This document shows positions 1 through 11,390 of a DNA stretch of 64,000 nucleotides, one piece after another. The number at the start of each line of letters is the position of its first letter. The first letter of the stretch is position 1. The DNA is from Zasmidium citrigriseum (lineage: Eukaryota; Ascomycota; Dothideomycetes; Mycosphaerellales; Mycosphaerellaceae). Below the pieces are notes generated by a model. The model had not been told where the DNA came from. It did not search any database and worked only from the letters and a program-made list of their open reading frames with translations. Position numbers and translations under genes: made by a program. The stretch covers positions 1,108,975 through 1,172,974 of the forward strand of contig NHNW01000005.1 in NCBI GenBank assembly GCA_002786025.1, written 5' to 3'.

Positions 1-321
1 ATGAATATGTGCTATGGACTTCCAGAACACTCGAGGGAGCTGCCTTCGGCGGCCAGCCGCTGAGGATTTGTCTGGGCGAATGGGAATCGGCGTATCAATC
101 TGAAATAAGCCAACCATTCGTTTGATTCTGGGCCATTTGACCCTGCATCAAGTGCGTTTACATATGAACATTGTCTGTAAATAAAGGAGTGACCCAGCCG
201 TTACTGCATCGAAAGTGGTATCATAGTGCAGAATCCAAGAAACATCAAATATCATCAGAAACGAAACTGTCGTCGCTCACTCGTCGGGAGCATCTTTAAC
301 GAGGTTCTGAAGTTCCGTCGT
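1..321. other. Left-edge intergenic stretch, no gene seen
   Basis: No open frame here has fungal codon character or a recognisable domain. It forms the 3' flank of the small minus-strand gene that ends at 322. A gene outside the window could end in the first few dozen bases, but nothing supports this. Confidence 0.5.
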
Positions 322-647
322 CTAGTTGGAGACCTTATCTGGGACCTGAAGAAAGAGTCAGCTTTGTACTGCGGCTCATCGCATCGAGCGAGAATCATAC
401 CTTCTTGCCGGTCTTCTTCTCGAAGAAACCGCGCAGCTTATCGGTGAACTTCTCGTTCTTGTCGCGGTACTTGGCGGGGTCGACGTTGTGGCCGCTCATC
501 TGGCCGGCCTTCTTCTCAACGGCATCAACGGCTGAAGTTGAGGCGGTCAGCAAACTACGTCATCGCATACCATCAAGACGTTGAAATGGATGGATGGGAA
601 TACTCACCCTTGTCGAGATAATCCTCCTTGGGCTGTCCTGCGGCCAT
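322..647 (-). CDS. Small conserved fungal protein (64 aa, three exons)
   Basis: Minus-strand gene of three exons: 647-608, 531-401 and 345-322, giving 64 residues. The ATG at 647 opens MAAGQPKEDYLDKG. The middle exon reads AVDAVEKKAGQMSGHNVDPA and continues with a helix rich in Lys and Glu. The last exon supplies only VPDKVSN and the stop. Donors are GTGAGT and GTATGA; acceptors are TTCAG and CTTCAG. The pattern 'EDYLDK ... AEKK ... DPAK ... NEKxTDKxRxxFEKxTGKxVPxKxSN' matches a short hydrophilic protein family I know from many ascomycetes, with no established function. The charge and absence of hydrophobic segments suggest a soluble cytosolic protein. If the second intron were missed, the reading would stop after GKKV, losing the conserved tail; this supports the three-exon model. 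Function unknown. Confidence 0.72.
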
Positions 648-1073
648 GTTGTCTGTAACTGTTCGGTGTCTTGAGATGTGTGGTAACGGAAGGTGTTATC
701 TCTGCAGCAATGTGGTCGCAGGAAGAGGAAGTTTATATGTTGCTGCGCTTCGTCTTACCTGAGAGGTTCTAGCCATTCAGCGGCGAGGATCTGACGCACG
801 CCGTTACCGTTGCCGCCCGGCATGTGACAGGAAGGGCCGATCGAGGCTGTGGCTGTGCCTGTTGCGCCACAGATTGCACGAACGCCACGATCACGGAATC
901 GCTGCCACGGCCCAATGAAACAAAGTCGCCGGACTTCGGGCAAGCTGGAATTTGAGATTGTGCCCTTTCGAAGACCGAACTAGTGCTTAACATTGACGAC
1001 GACGTCTGACGGTGTCGCTGACAGACTTACACCTTGACGCTGTGTCTGTCTTGACGAGCGGCATTCGAAGGCA
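648..1073. promoter_or_regulatory. Divergent promoter region between the small protein and the mitochondrial carrier
   Basis: The 426-bp gap separates two genes read away from each other, so it must hold both 5' leaders and promoters. I see no clear TATA box or known binding site in it. Confidence 0.45.
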
Positions 1074-2181
1074 ATGGCGGAGGCGTTGGAAGAGGCCAAA
1101 GAAGCGGCCAATGGCCTGCAGGTGGTCAAGGACCTCTTTTCAGGTGCCGTCGGTGGCGTGGCCCAGGTGTTGATTGGTATGTGAATGCGACGGAGTGTCC
1201 GAGTCGGCATGGAGACGACAGCGCGAAAAAGCCACATAAGATGGAACAGCGGGCTGGCATTGAGATCATGGAACATATGCTGACCAACTGAAAGGCCAAC
1301 CATTCGGTAAGCTCTAGATCCATACTGATACTCGACTTCACCCTCTGATTGAGCAAGACATCGTCAAGGTCCGGTTACAGACGACAACCCAATACAAAGG
1401 CGCCCTCGATTGCGCCTCGCAAATTCTCAAGAATGAAGGCGCCCCAGCCTTCTACAAAGGCACCCTCACCCCATTGATCGGAATCGGCGCCTGTGTGTCC
1501 GTCCAATTCGGAGCCTTCAACTACGCCCGACGAGCCTTTGAAGCTCAGAATGCCTCCAAACTCAACAAGTCCATCGATCAGCTAGAGAAAGAACCCCAAC
1601 CTCTGAGCTACGGCCAATACTACGCCGCAGGAGCCTTCGCTGGACTCGCCAACACAGTCCTCTCCTCCCCCATCGAACACGTCCGTATCCGTCTCCAAAC
1701 CCAACCTCACGGTGCCGCGCGCCTCTACACCGGCCCCATGGATTGCATCACGAAACTCTCCCGCTCACCCAGCGTAGCCATGGGCCTCTACCGCGGCACC
1801 TCCGTGACCCTGTTCCGCGAAGCCCAAGCCTACGGATTCTGGTTCCTGACGTTCGAATACCTGATGAACCAAGACGCCAAACGCAACAACTACGCCCGGA
1901 AAGACATCGCCACCTGGAAAATCGCCACGTACGGCGGTCTCGCGGGTGAAATGTTGTGGATCTCGTCGTATCCGTTCGATGTAATCAAGTCGAAGATGCA
2001 GACGGATGGGTTTGGCGAGAAACAGAGGTATAAGTCCATGCGGGATTGTTTCGCGCAGACGTTTAGGCAGGAGGGTATGATGGGTTTCTGGAGGGGTGTT
2101 GGACCGACGCTTTTGAGGGCTATGCCTGTGAGCGCGGGCACGTTTGCCACGGTGGAGTTGACGATGCGGTTGATCAGCTAG
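1074..2181 (+). CDS. YMC1: Mitochondrial carrier, YMC1-like
   Basis: Inner-membrane solute carrier (SLC25 family) of 312 residues. Exons are 1074-1176, 1295-1306 and 1358-2181. The first carrier repeat begins VVKDLFSGAVGGVAQVLIG and continues QPFDIVKVRLQTT, the signature P-x-D-x-[VI]-K-x-[KR], then NEGAPAFYKGTLTPLIGIG. The second and third repeats carry SPIEHVRIRLQT and YPFDVIKSKMQTD. The first repeat closely resembles yeast Ymc1/Ymc2, which transport glycine or related amino/organic acids; this substrate is inferred from family knowledge. Residues GQPFD straddle a 12-nt exon (1295-1306), and the frame closes only if that exon is used. Each repeat should give two membrane helices, six in all. 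It is divergent from the small gene at 322-647. Confidence 0.88.
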
Positions 2182-2696
2182 AATCAGAAGCACTACTCAA
2201 CTGGAAGGGTGGTCTACTTCCGCTCGACGACCCTTCGTTACGAATGCGAGCTACCTTTTGACTCATACCACTTCAGCCGCACACCAACCTATATGACCCA
2301 TTTGCAAAACAGCGTCTCTCAGGGAAGTAGCTCAGCCAATTGGATTTTAAACTGAGGTGCCTGCAGAGAACCCTTCCACATAGGCTCAAAACCTGTGGTT
2401 GCTGTTCAGGTCTCAGCCAACCTGCCCGCGAGGGTCTTCCCTTTTTGCCGTCTCGAGGGGCTGAGTTCGACTCACCCGATGTGCTTTATTTTTCTTTTTG
2501 ACGTTTTTGATACGATCGATGCTGTCTCTATTTCTATATTGTTTCGTCGAATGAATATGATGCTGTGCACTCCTTGAAAACGCCGACAAATGCAGATGGT
2601 CTCAAGACGCCCACAAATGCTACCAATCCCTCAAAGAACGCTGCCATGAATGCTGCGAGAATCCCATTCAACCCCAATTGATCCCTTGTTCCTTCT
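2182..2696. other. Convergent 3' flank, no gene seen
   Basis: The carrier (+) and the Zn2Cys6 regulator (-) end towards each other here. There is a T-rich stretch at about 2487-2540. No coding potential or RNA gene is convincing. Confidence 0.5.
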
Positions 2697-5025
2697 TCAC
2701 GACTCCGGATCCATAGGCAAATCCTCCCTTCCCCTCAACGCCAATGGATCAAAAGCCCCAATCCCAACCATAAACCTCGTCCTCGGACTCATACTCCCCT
2801 CCCCACCAACCTCCACCATCGGGCTCGGAATATTCTCCAACAACCTCGCAAAAGACTCATAACACCTCTTGGCAGCAATATTCTTCCTCGCCAACTTCCC
2901 CAACAACTCCCTCGCTTTGAGCGCAGCTGCACGGCTTTCGTCAACTGTAGGCCCTTCCTTGGTAGCGAGAACGAAGAGCATGAGAGAGCTTGTAGCGAGT
3001 GCTAAATTGTAGATGTTGAACCATTGGGCTTCGTGCAGGAACCCGTGGCGGTCCATGGCCTCGATGAGCCAGACGAGTTGCGTGCATGCTTTGATACAGG
3101 CGGAGCCGAAAGCGTACCCTTTGTAGTTGAAAGCAGGATCGTTGCGATCTCGCGCAACGTGGTGTACGAAGGGCCTATAGAGCGTGACTTGGACGGCAGA
3201 GTAACAGAAGCGGAGGAAGAGTTGAGAGCGCAGTGCGCGCTCGTCGACGCCTGAGGGAGACATCTCGGGCAAATCTTCGTGCCACTGCTGCATCTCGGCT
3301 TCCAATTCATCGATACGCTTGTCGTTGATTTCGAACTTATTCTGGTCATTGGTGGCGTATTTAGAAGCTGGGAAGTGTTCTTGAAGGATCTTGGCTTGGA
3401 TGCGGAAGAGTTTGGCGTTGAGAATTGTTTCCGAAACTGGGGAAAGTGGGTTGCTGAGGGACCAGGAGCGGCCCAGATCGTGCATGTGTTCCTCTGGGGC
3501 GGGAATCGTGGCATCCGGATCAGCGTCGCGGAGGATGTTGGGCATTCCTAGGATACTCGAGAGGTACGTGTCCATCATGTTCAGTACGCCGAAGACTTGT
3601 CGTCGCTCCGTGAGCTCTGCGTCCGTGAATTTGCCCTTGAGAGAGGAGCTCGATACGTGGAGACCCATTCGCATGGCTGCCGTGACTCCGGCACAGATGT
3701 AGCCGTAGGCCATGGACATCATGGACGAAGACAGTAGGTAGCTCGACATGACGATCAGAGTTCGGATGGAGTTCAGATCATGGACCTCGCACCTATCGAC
3801 GATGGATCTGGCCGCCCGGAAGTAGGTGACGCTAATCAAAGGTCAGTCAAGAATCTTTTGTTCGTGTTCCGGTCAGATTGTAAGACGTCCTCCGGGATCT
3901 CGCCATTGTCGCCGAGGACTGAGAGCGTATCAAGCTCTTCGAGAGCTTGGAATAGAGCACTTCTCTGGAGAGAGAGCCATTTTCCAGTCCCAGGAAACAA
4001 GGAGGGTATATGCTTTAGGATTGATAGACTTACCCCTTGAGCACCAGCATGTCAGTTCCAGTGCTTACTCCTGGATCCTCCCCTTCAGGCTCATGTCTTC
4101 TTCCCAGAGCCATGAGTGCATAGATGAGACCCAAAGCACGACGATCCTCTTGCGTATAATCGTCAGGATCTCGGTCGTACAACAGCGTGACTTGTCGCTT
4201 CAGCTTCTCACGGTCGATGCACTCTTTGGCATTCAAGGCATTGTTGAGAGCTATGCCCACGACCTTCTGAAGTCGTTCGCGAGAAGGTAACAGTGCAAAC
4301 GTTGCCATTCGATTGGTGCTTGGAACATCGAGGAGATTGGTGTCGAACGCTTCTGCCAGGCCTTGTCCAGAAAACTCGTTGGGCATGTCTGTGGATCCAG
4401 AGACTTGCGTGCAGAGATCACGAACCGTGCGGAGAACGCTGAGGCCGGCTAGACGGCCATGGAAGCTGGGATCCCCATATTAGCAATATACTCTAGGGCA
4501 TTGATCTGAGGAATCAACATACGAAGTTCCTCCATCTACTGGAGATACAAAGATGTGGTCATCTTCGGGGCCCGTCACTGCATCGATGAGGTTCCCTCTG
4601 GCAATGTCTCTTGACGCTTCGGCTTCGGCTTCCTGCTGCTCTGCCATGACTTAGTACATTGCTCGAATAGATCCTTGATCTTTCAATTATATGAATGTCT
4701 TGTACATACCGCTTACAAATGTCGGCCGCTCTCTCAACAAGGCCTGCAGCTCGGCGACCTTTTCCTCCAGATGACGAGTGTAGGAGACGGCTGAGGTACG
4801 TCCTGCCGAGCTACCAAAAGTGCATGAGACTCCACTCGAGATGCATCGATCGCAAGGCTGCGTCCCGGTGCATTTCACCTTTCTTCTCTTGCATGCATCG
4901 CAGGCCGAGGATACCTTCACACGGGAGGACTCGGCCGTAATGCCACTGCCTGACGGCACTTGCTGTCTTCGGCTCCTGTGCGATCCTGCGCTAGAATGTG
5001 AGGAATCTCCACTTGACGAAGGCAT
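2697..5025 (-). CDS. Zn2Cys6 transcription factor with fungal-specific regulatory domain
   Basis: Nuclear regulator of 666 residues with four exons: 5025-4710, 4640-4523, 4465-4034 and 3831-2697. Six cysteines at residues 42, 45, 52, 58, 61 and 68 (C-x2-C-x6-C-x5-C-x2-C-x6-C) form the binuclear zinc cluster, with the basic KRRKVKC stretch between. A short heptad region, RHLEEKVAELQALL, follows and probably dimerises. The middle of the protein has the fungal_trans layout: TSFHGRLAGLSVLRTV, a degenerate spacer, GVTYFRAARSIVD, then YGYICAGVTAAMRMGLH. All splice sites are GT-AG and the total is a multiple of three. It is divergent from the MFS permease at 6048 across about 1 kb, which suggests pathway-specific control of that transporter. 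The target is not determinable from sequence. Confidence 0.85.
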
Positions 5026-6047
5026 GGTGAAGATAGTCGTATAACGTAAGAAAAGACAGTTGTTGTGCCTACCATGGATGCAGGTACACGGATCCTTATA
5101 TCAAACATGGCGATGCTCTGTGCTCAGATCGGTATATGGAATAGAAAAGGCTCCAATGTTCGGTCTGGCCTCCTATTCGTAATGACGCTTGAAGCTACCG
5201 CACTGGACGTTGAGGTGAAGTCGCAGATGAAAACAGAGTTTCAGAAGCTGAGAGGGAAAGATCGGGAGGCTCGGGGTGAAAGGCAAGAGTCACTCGCTTC
5301 GGTTTCCCGCTTTGGGGAAGGTGCCACCCAGCCATCGGCTGAGCGCTTCAGGAGCCCAGTCCGTGCGGGTAAAGAAGGGACAATGAGGATCTCCAGACTC
5401 CCGCTGTGAACTCGACACCGACCTCCCGTATGACCGCATTCTCCGACTTTTCGGCCAAAACACATATCAATACCCAGACCGCAATTGCCTATCCCTTGGC
5501 TTGGGCAAGTTTCTGCACTTTACCGAGGCTGCCGATTCTTCGAAAAGGACAAAATCTCCCACTCTTTGTCGTTGGAACCTCCCATGTCTGAGTCCTTCTC
5601 GGATCAGAGCAAGACGTCCATGTCAGAGATGTCACAGGAGAGATCATGGCCAGAGGATCTCATTTAGGCCGAAGAGTGCGACAGCGATGAGGACCAAGCA
5701 TATGAAGACTGGCCACTGCAGACGACGCCGGCCACTGCTTCTCTCGATGGATCCTGATGTCTGACCTGGAGTTCGAACAGAGAGATAGGGTCCTCCAGAT
5801 GCCTCCGCAGGCCTATCTCCAGCAGAGATGCGGAGAAGGTAGCATCTCGAGCTGCACGGCATGCATTTGGGCGGCCACTTGGCCGCGGCGCATCCTTCCA
5901 CACCTCCAATCTCGAAATCCCGGCAAGCGATATCTCTGTCTCTGCTATTACGGCAAGGCATCGCAAGGTTGTGGCCATTGCCTGAATTAATCCTCAGCGC
6001 TGGGAAACTTGTCCATGCAACGCTCGAGATCGCTCTGACAAACCACA
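5026..6047. promoter_or_regulatory. Divergent promoter region, regulator/transporter pair
   Basis: About 1 kb lies between the start codons of the Zn2Cys6 regulator (-) and the MFS permease (+). The short open frames inside have no domain or fungal codon pattern. Paired CGG triplets would be the expected target of the regulator, but I did not find a spacing I would call a site. Confidence 0.45.
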
Positions 6048-7701
6048 ATGTCGAATTCGGATGACAAGAAAGCGGCGGCGCAGACAGAGCAGATTATTCC
6101 GCTAGGCGAGGGCGAGACGACTTCTTGGAATGCCGAAGATGAAAAGAAACTTGTCCGCAAGCTGGATTTCCGCATCTTTCCCGTCATCATCGTCTTATTC
6201 ATTCTGAACTTCATCGATCGCAACAATTTCGCCAACGCTCGTCTGAAGGTACATATTAACCAATTACTCCGGGCGAAGACGATCCTAAACGCGACCAGGG
6301 CCTAGAGCATGACCTCAACCTGTCGGACGTCGAATACCAGACATGCATTTCGATCCTTCTCGTTGGCTATGTGTCGATGCAGATCCCTTCGAACATGATC
6401 TTGAACAGCATCTCAAGACCAAGTCTGTACCTTTGTGGCTGCGTAGCGGCTTGGGGAGTCGTATCAGCTTGCACAGCGGCGACGTTCAATGCGCCGGGCG
6501 CTATCATGTGTCGGTTCTTTCTTGGATGTGAGTCCGGATGCATATAAGCTTGATATCCTCCTTCTAAGCCTCCTCTCTACAGGCGTTGAAGCTGCATTCT
6601 TCCCGGGATGCTTGTTGTTTCTATCTCGGTGGTACACAAGACAGGAAATGCAGCTCCGGGTGACACTCATCAATGCAGGAAACTTGGCTGCTCAAGCTTT
6701 TGGTGGCTTGATAGCAGCAGGCATTCTTGGGGACATGGAGGGCGCCGCCGGACTTCGTGCGTGGCGATGGCTGTTCATTGTAAGATCACATCGAACTCTT
6801 AACGACAACAAGGCTGAAGCGTAAGCAGATCGAGGGCGTGCTCACAATTGTCATCGCGGGTCTGGCCTACCCAATCTTGCCCGACTACCCGTCCACTACT
6901 CGCTGGCTTTCGGCGGAGGAGTCCAGAATCGCTCAAGCTCGACTAGTCAAAGATGTTGGCGTCGCTGACGATGACCAGTCAATGTCAGCTTTCCATGGTT
7001 TCAAGCTGGCAGTCACAGACCCCAAAGTGTGGTTCCTAGCAGCCACTTACTTCCTCACGATCATGGGCCTATCCTTCAGCTTCTTCTTTCCAACCATCAC
7101 CGCAGCCCTGGGATACAACACCACGAACACACTCCTCCTCACTGCGCCGCCGTGGATCTTCGCCATCATCGTCTCGATTCCAAATGCCTGGCACGCAGAC
7201 CGGACTCGCGAGCGCTATTTCCACTACCTCTGGCCCGCTGTAGCCTGCATGGTGGGCTATGTGATCTCCATTGGAACCCACAGAATCGGACCTCGCTACT
7301 TCTCGACATTTCTCATGACCACTGGGTATGCTAGTGGTTTCGTAGTTCTTGCTTGGATCTCGAACACGATCTCTCGCCCACCTGCGAAACGAGCCGTGGC
7401 GATTGGGCTCATCAACGCATGCGGGAATATTGGAAGCATTCCGGGGACCTACATCTGGAGATCAATGTACGGGCCTTACTACGCAATACCTTTCTGGGCT
7501 TGTTTTGCCATTCTTGCGACTGCCTGTGTCGCAGCTTTGGGCTTGCGACAGTATTTGATCATCCTGAACAAGAGACTGGACCGTGAGGAGGGAATGGCAT
7601 TTGAGCTCAATGATCGGGGCGTGGAGCATACGGCCAAGCTGGATAACGAAGCGATAGATGATGTTCTGGCTCACGCGAAGTCGTTTCGGTATTTGTACTA
7701 A
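6048..7701 (+). CDS. MFS permease, anion:cation symporter (allantoate/nicotinate) type
   Basis: Plasma-membrane transporter of 499 residues from exons 6048-6248, 6299-6527, 6583-6779 and 6829-7701. The first helix carries FPVIIVLFILNFIDRNNFANARLKGLEHDLNLSDVEY, the opening characteristic of the DAL5/TNA1 anion:cation symporter group. MCRFFLGCVEAAFFPGCLLFLSRWY is the conserved helix 4-5 segment, and LRAWRWLFIIEGVLTI the helix 6 segment. The second half begins after the central loop at ADDDQSMSAF, and six more hydrophobic segments follow. The C-terminal tail is cytosolic and acidic. Members import small carboxylates, vitamins or ureides; the substrate here is unknown. Its head-to-head partner is the Zn2Cys6 regulator. 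Every splice junction is GT-AG and falls inside a conserved motif, so the model is firm. Confidence 0.88.
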
Positions 7702-9625
7702 ACTTTGGCAGAACTCATGCCGCGATCTTTGGTTGTCACGGTATAGAGGAGAGGTTCCTGTCGAAGTTTGGGCAAAATACACTGACGGAGTCGTTGCTGC
7801 CTCAGGCAGAAGGCGTTTCGCCGAGATTTCGGGCATCGATCTCTCGACCTGTTTCCTTTGCTAACGATCATCAAAACATCATCTCCGGAACAACGTCACG
7901 TCCCTGTTTTATCAGTCGCAAGCATCACGACAGCTGGAGTGTTTGGCATCTCCGCACATCGTTATTCGGCCTCTTGTGTCTTGTTTCTCTTCAGTCTACT
8001 TTTCACGCTGTTCTCTGCGCCGGCCTCTGAGCCGTCAACCATCCCAAGAAGAATGCCATCCTTTTCCACCGCGTACCATGGTCGAGATGAATACAGAGGC
8101 GCGACTGAACGGTCAACACCATGCGAGGCAACGCGTGGGTGGGCAGAAGAGGCGCGGTAAACGGCCAGCGGCTGGTCTCGCTGCCAACCACGACCGCGAA
8201 GCGTCTGATTCAAATGAGCACGCGTGCTCTCTGGAAGAGGCGTGAATTCCATCTCGCTACCAGACAATTAATCTGCATATCACCCTCTGCCGACAGCCGG
8301 AAGACTGCAGCCCATCCATGTCCCGACCAAGGCACGCGGCGCTTCGTTATCTCTACTTCACGACAAAGTCACATCTGCTTCCTGGGCAAAGGTACATCGA
8401 CTACTGCTGTCACACCATGCAGACCGGAGAATATTCTACAAATGTTCAAGCCTCGACAAGCTTATCTTGGCCTCGAAACAAGCAGGTCAAGACATGCCAT
8501 TTCGCTTCCGCTGGGCTCGGCCAGATATGCCCCACTGACTTTATATTGACTAGATCGTTTAGATTGCATGCTGCTTGAGATACAAACGAATGTACTGAAG
8601 CAAGTGGTCAAACAGCGGCGCTTGAGCCTGGACCATTGGAGTTCAAGTATACTTGCCCAAAACTACGGATACACGAAAGAGGCGAACGTGTTTGCCGCCG
8701 GTCTCCCTTCTTGCGGCCTTCGGAGGTGCAAAACAGGCTTCACATCCACGAATGTCTTGTCCGGGATACAACCCAGTCTATTGGCTCCTTGACGAGCCCA
8801 GCTGCATGGCACTGTGGCTCAACGGCTTTGCATGCGCTGGTGAAGAGCGAGCGTTGGCGTTCACCGGCCATCCCAACCTCACGTCTTCGCCGAAGCCAAC
8901 CCCACGCCGAATGTTCATCGCGCATGCAGGACCGAAAGGCGCAATACGCCTAGCCATTTCCCAACTGGAAAGCGCTTGTTTGCACCCATGCTCTTCACTT
9001 TACTACTGCTCTGCAAGACGGAGTGAGACCTGGACGGGCTTGCTGCAATATACCATGTGCCGACAGCCTTGATAACGAACCTCACGAAGACGAAGCTACG
9101 AGACAACGCTCCACATGACCATGCCAGCGCATTCGATCGGAAAGCACTGTTGCATGTCTGCAGTTTGGTCGGATGGCGTGCTGGTCGATGCTAGCCTTCG
9201 TCCCGAAGCGAACTACACTCTCCCGCCAAAGACGACTGGCCACTACAGCCCTCTACCGAGTTCTACTGACTGACCAGGATGATCGACAGGAGTGACAAGC
9301 GTGCAGAAGCACGGGATCGACGTCGTGAAGCCACCCCTACAGCCCCCGACAGACCTCGTGCCAGCTTCTGCTGCTGCTTTTACCCCAGTGGGCTTGCTGG
9401 ACCAAACGTAAAGCAGTCACCTACGGGGTCGATCAAAGTGGAAGGTGACCTGCCATGCCATACTCCGCCGCTATTGACCTCCTGCAGCACCGCAATATGG
9501 ACACGACCCGCCATGAGGCTGTAGGTAAGTGGACAGCAGACGGACGATGTCTACCTTTGGACTTTGGCCGACCATCACTGCTGCCGTCTGCCGATATGGC
9601 TGTCAAGAGGTTGGTCTATGGCAAG
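7702..9625. other. About 1.9 kb without a recognisable gene
   Basis: This stretch has normal base composition, so it is not a RIP-mutated repeat. Open frames of up to 142 codons exist, but they have random composition (Arg/Ser/Thr-rich, no domain) and no plausible splicing to each other. It probably contains the promoter region of the eqolisin gene and the 3' flank of the permease. A non-coding RNA or very divergent gene cannot be excluded. Confidence 0.4.
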
Positions 9626-9727
9626 TATAAGTATGCTGTCTTCGTTCTATTCGAGATCTCTCATCCAGCACTCACTCACTCTCCTCTTCTCCTCTTCTTC
9701 CGTTCGATCCCAGTCACGGCCGTCAAC
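9626..9727 (+). promoter_or_regulatory. TATA-like box and CT-rich leader of the eqolisin gene
   Basis: TATAA occurs at 9626-9630, about 100 nt before the ATG at 9728. It is followed by a strong pyrimidine tract (about 9657-9705) of the kind found at highly expressed fungal start sites, and then GTCAACATG, a good initiation context. Confidence 0.5.
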
Positions 9728-10726
9728 ATGAAGTTCTCCATCGCCGCCAGCGTTCTCCTGCTCAGTGGCCTTGCCACCGCCGCGCCCTTCACTGAGAAGC
9801 GCCGCCTGGCCATGGAACGTCGTCTGTCGAACAGGCGTATGGCGGACCAAGCCAAGACTGGGATGCCACTTGCCGTGAACTACACCTCGCTCGATGACAG
9901 AATCCAGGTCAGCAAGAGCAAGAATGTTCAGTACTCGTCGAACTGGGCAGTATGTCTTCCACCATCTCGTGCCTTCGAACCCGACTAATGACAATCTAGG
10001 GCGCTGTTGAAATCACCACCGGCATCACAGAGGTCAAGGGCACCGCCAAGTTCCCCAAGGTATCTGTGCCATCTGGTGGCAGCAGCAGTACGGAATACGG
10101 CGGCTCAGCTTGGGTCGGCATTGATGGAGACACTTGTGCTTCGTCAATCCTACAGACCGGCAAGCAAAATGAGGTCCGATCGATTTCATTGATCACCCTC
10201 CTAACGATCCTCTAGGTATCGACTGGGTTATCCAAGGCGGTCAGGCACAATACTCTGCCTGGTACGAATGGCTTCCGGAATACTCCTACTCCTTCGACAT
10301 AACGGTCAACCCGGGCGATGAGATCACCATGCGAGTCGTCGCCAACACGAAGACTAGCGGCACTGCGTAAGTCTCCGCCCCCCATATCTCCCTTCACTCA
10401 TCTCGCTAACCTTTCACAGCTACATAACCAACGAATCAACCGGCGAAGCCGTCTCCCACACCTTCAGCGGCGAAACCGCCCTCTGCGAAGAAAACGCCGA
10501 ATGGATCGTCGAAGATTTCGAAACTGTCGACAGCAGCGGCTCCGCTGAACTAATCCCTTTCGCGGAGTTCAGCACCGTGACTTTTACGGATGCTTCGTAC
10601 GTGCATGGTGGCACGACTTCTGGAATCAGTGGGGCTTCGATTTTGGATATTCAGCAGAATGGACAGGTGTTGACGAGTTGTTCGACGAGTGGGAGCAGTG
10701 AGGTTGTTTGTTCTTATACTGGCTAG
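9728..10726 (+). CDS. Secreted glutamic endopeptidase (eqolisin, peptidase family G1)
   Basis: Acid protease of the aspergillopepsin II/scytalidopepsin type, 279 residues, from exons 9728-9949, 10000-10159, 10216-10366 and 10420-10726. The signal peptide is MKFSIAASVLLLSGLATAAP; a basic propeptide with dibasic processing sites (EKRR, ERR) follows. The mature domain has SSNWAGAVE, GSAWVGIDGDTCASSILQTG, WYEWLPEYSYSFDI, NPGDEI and CEENAEWIVEDFE. In the family the catalytic Gln/Glu pair sits in the WVGIDGD-LQTG and AEWIVE blocks, both intact here. Several cysteines can form disulfides. The second intron starts with GC rather than GT (ACC G|GCAAGC); it must be removed to join LQTG to IDWVIQGG. The enzyme probably digests external protein at low pH. 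A TATA-like box and CT-rich leader suggest strong, inducible transcription. Confidence 0.9.
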
Positions 10727-11390
10727 GCAAGAGGAAGATGGGGAGGGGATGTTGATATGATGGTGAAATTGTTTGAGCGTTTTCTTTGGGCATGGGATGG
10801 AGTTGATAGAACGAGTTATGAGGAACGGATGCGCAGTTCCTGAATCAAGAAGTCTTCTTGCGGACACGGAGATGCTGTCTTTCTCAGTATGACTTGGTGA
10901 CTGACCAGCTCGCCGAACTGTGCCGCATGCTCGCAGCTGCGAGACACCGCAGCCTCGACCTTGGTGTAGCAGCCTCCTCCAACTGCACACTCACTTCTTT
11001 GATCCTCTGAAAGACGTAACCAGTCTTGAGATGCGGGTCGTTGTACCCGAAAGCGAGATTGCGCCTAATTCTGGCGCAGCCTTGCCGCCAACAGATCGTG
11101 GCCATGTGGCCGGCGGCTAACATCTCAGGTTTGAGACCTCGGCGGCTAGGGCAGAGGTGTATACTGAAAATTATATGTGGGATGCAGAGTCTCTAACACG
11201 CCAAAGTGTTGAGAAGTCGTAGGATTCTGGTTTCACAAGTGGTTGTGGGAGCTGTCGGTTGAAGATGTTTCAGGAGTTGGGGGCTGCTACGAGTTGGGAG
11301 GCGTCAAGTTGGGGATATATGTTTTCGCGGACTCCACACCTGGTAGTTCGTTAGACGCAGTCCCGAGATTATTGTACTTCAATCTTGTCC
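10727..11390. other. Intergenic, no gene seen
   Basis: This lies between two plus-strand genes and must contain the promoter of the membrane protein at 11391. I see no coding pattern and no clear motif. Confidence 0.45.

Noticed and set aside
2384..2500. Possible tRNA (TTCGACT loop followed by a T-rich run)
   Set aside because: The putative T-stem does not pair over five bases and no acceptor or anticodon stem can be folded around it.
8121..9072. Two open frames of about 140 codons between the permease and the protease
   Set aside because: Random composition, no domain, no codon bias, and no splice sites linking them to either neighbour.
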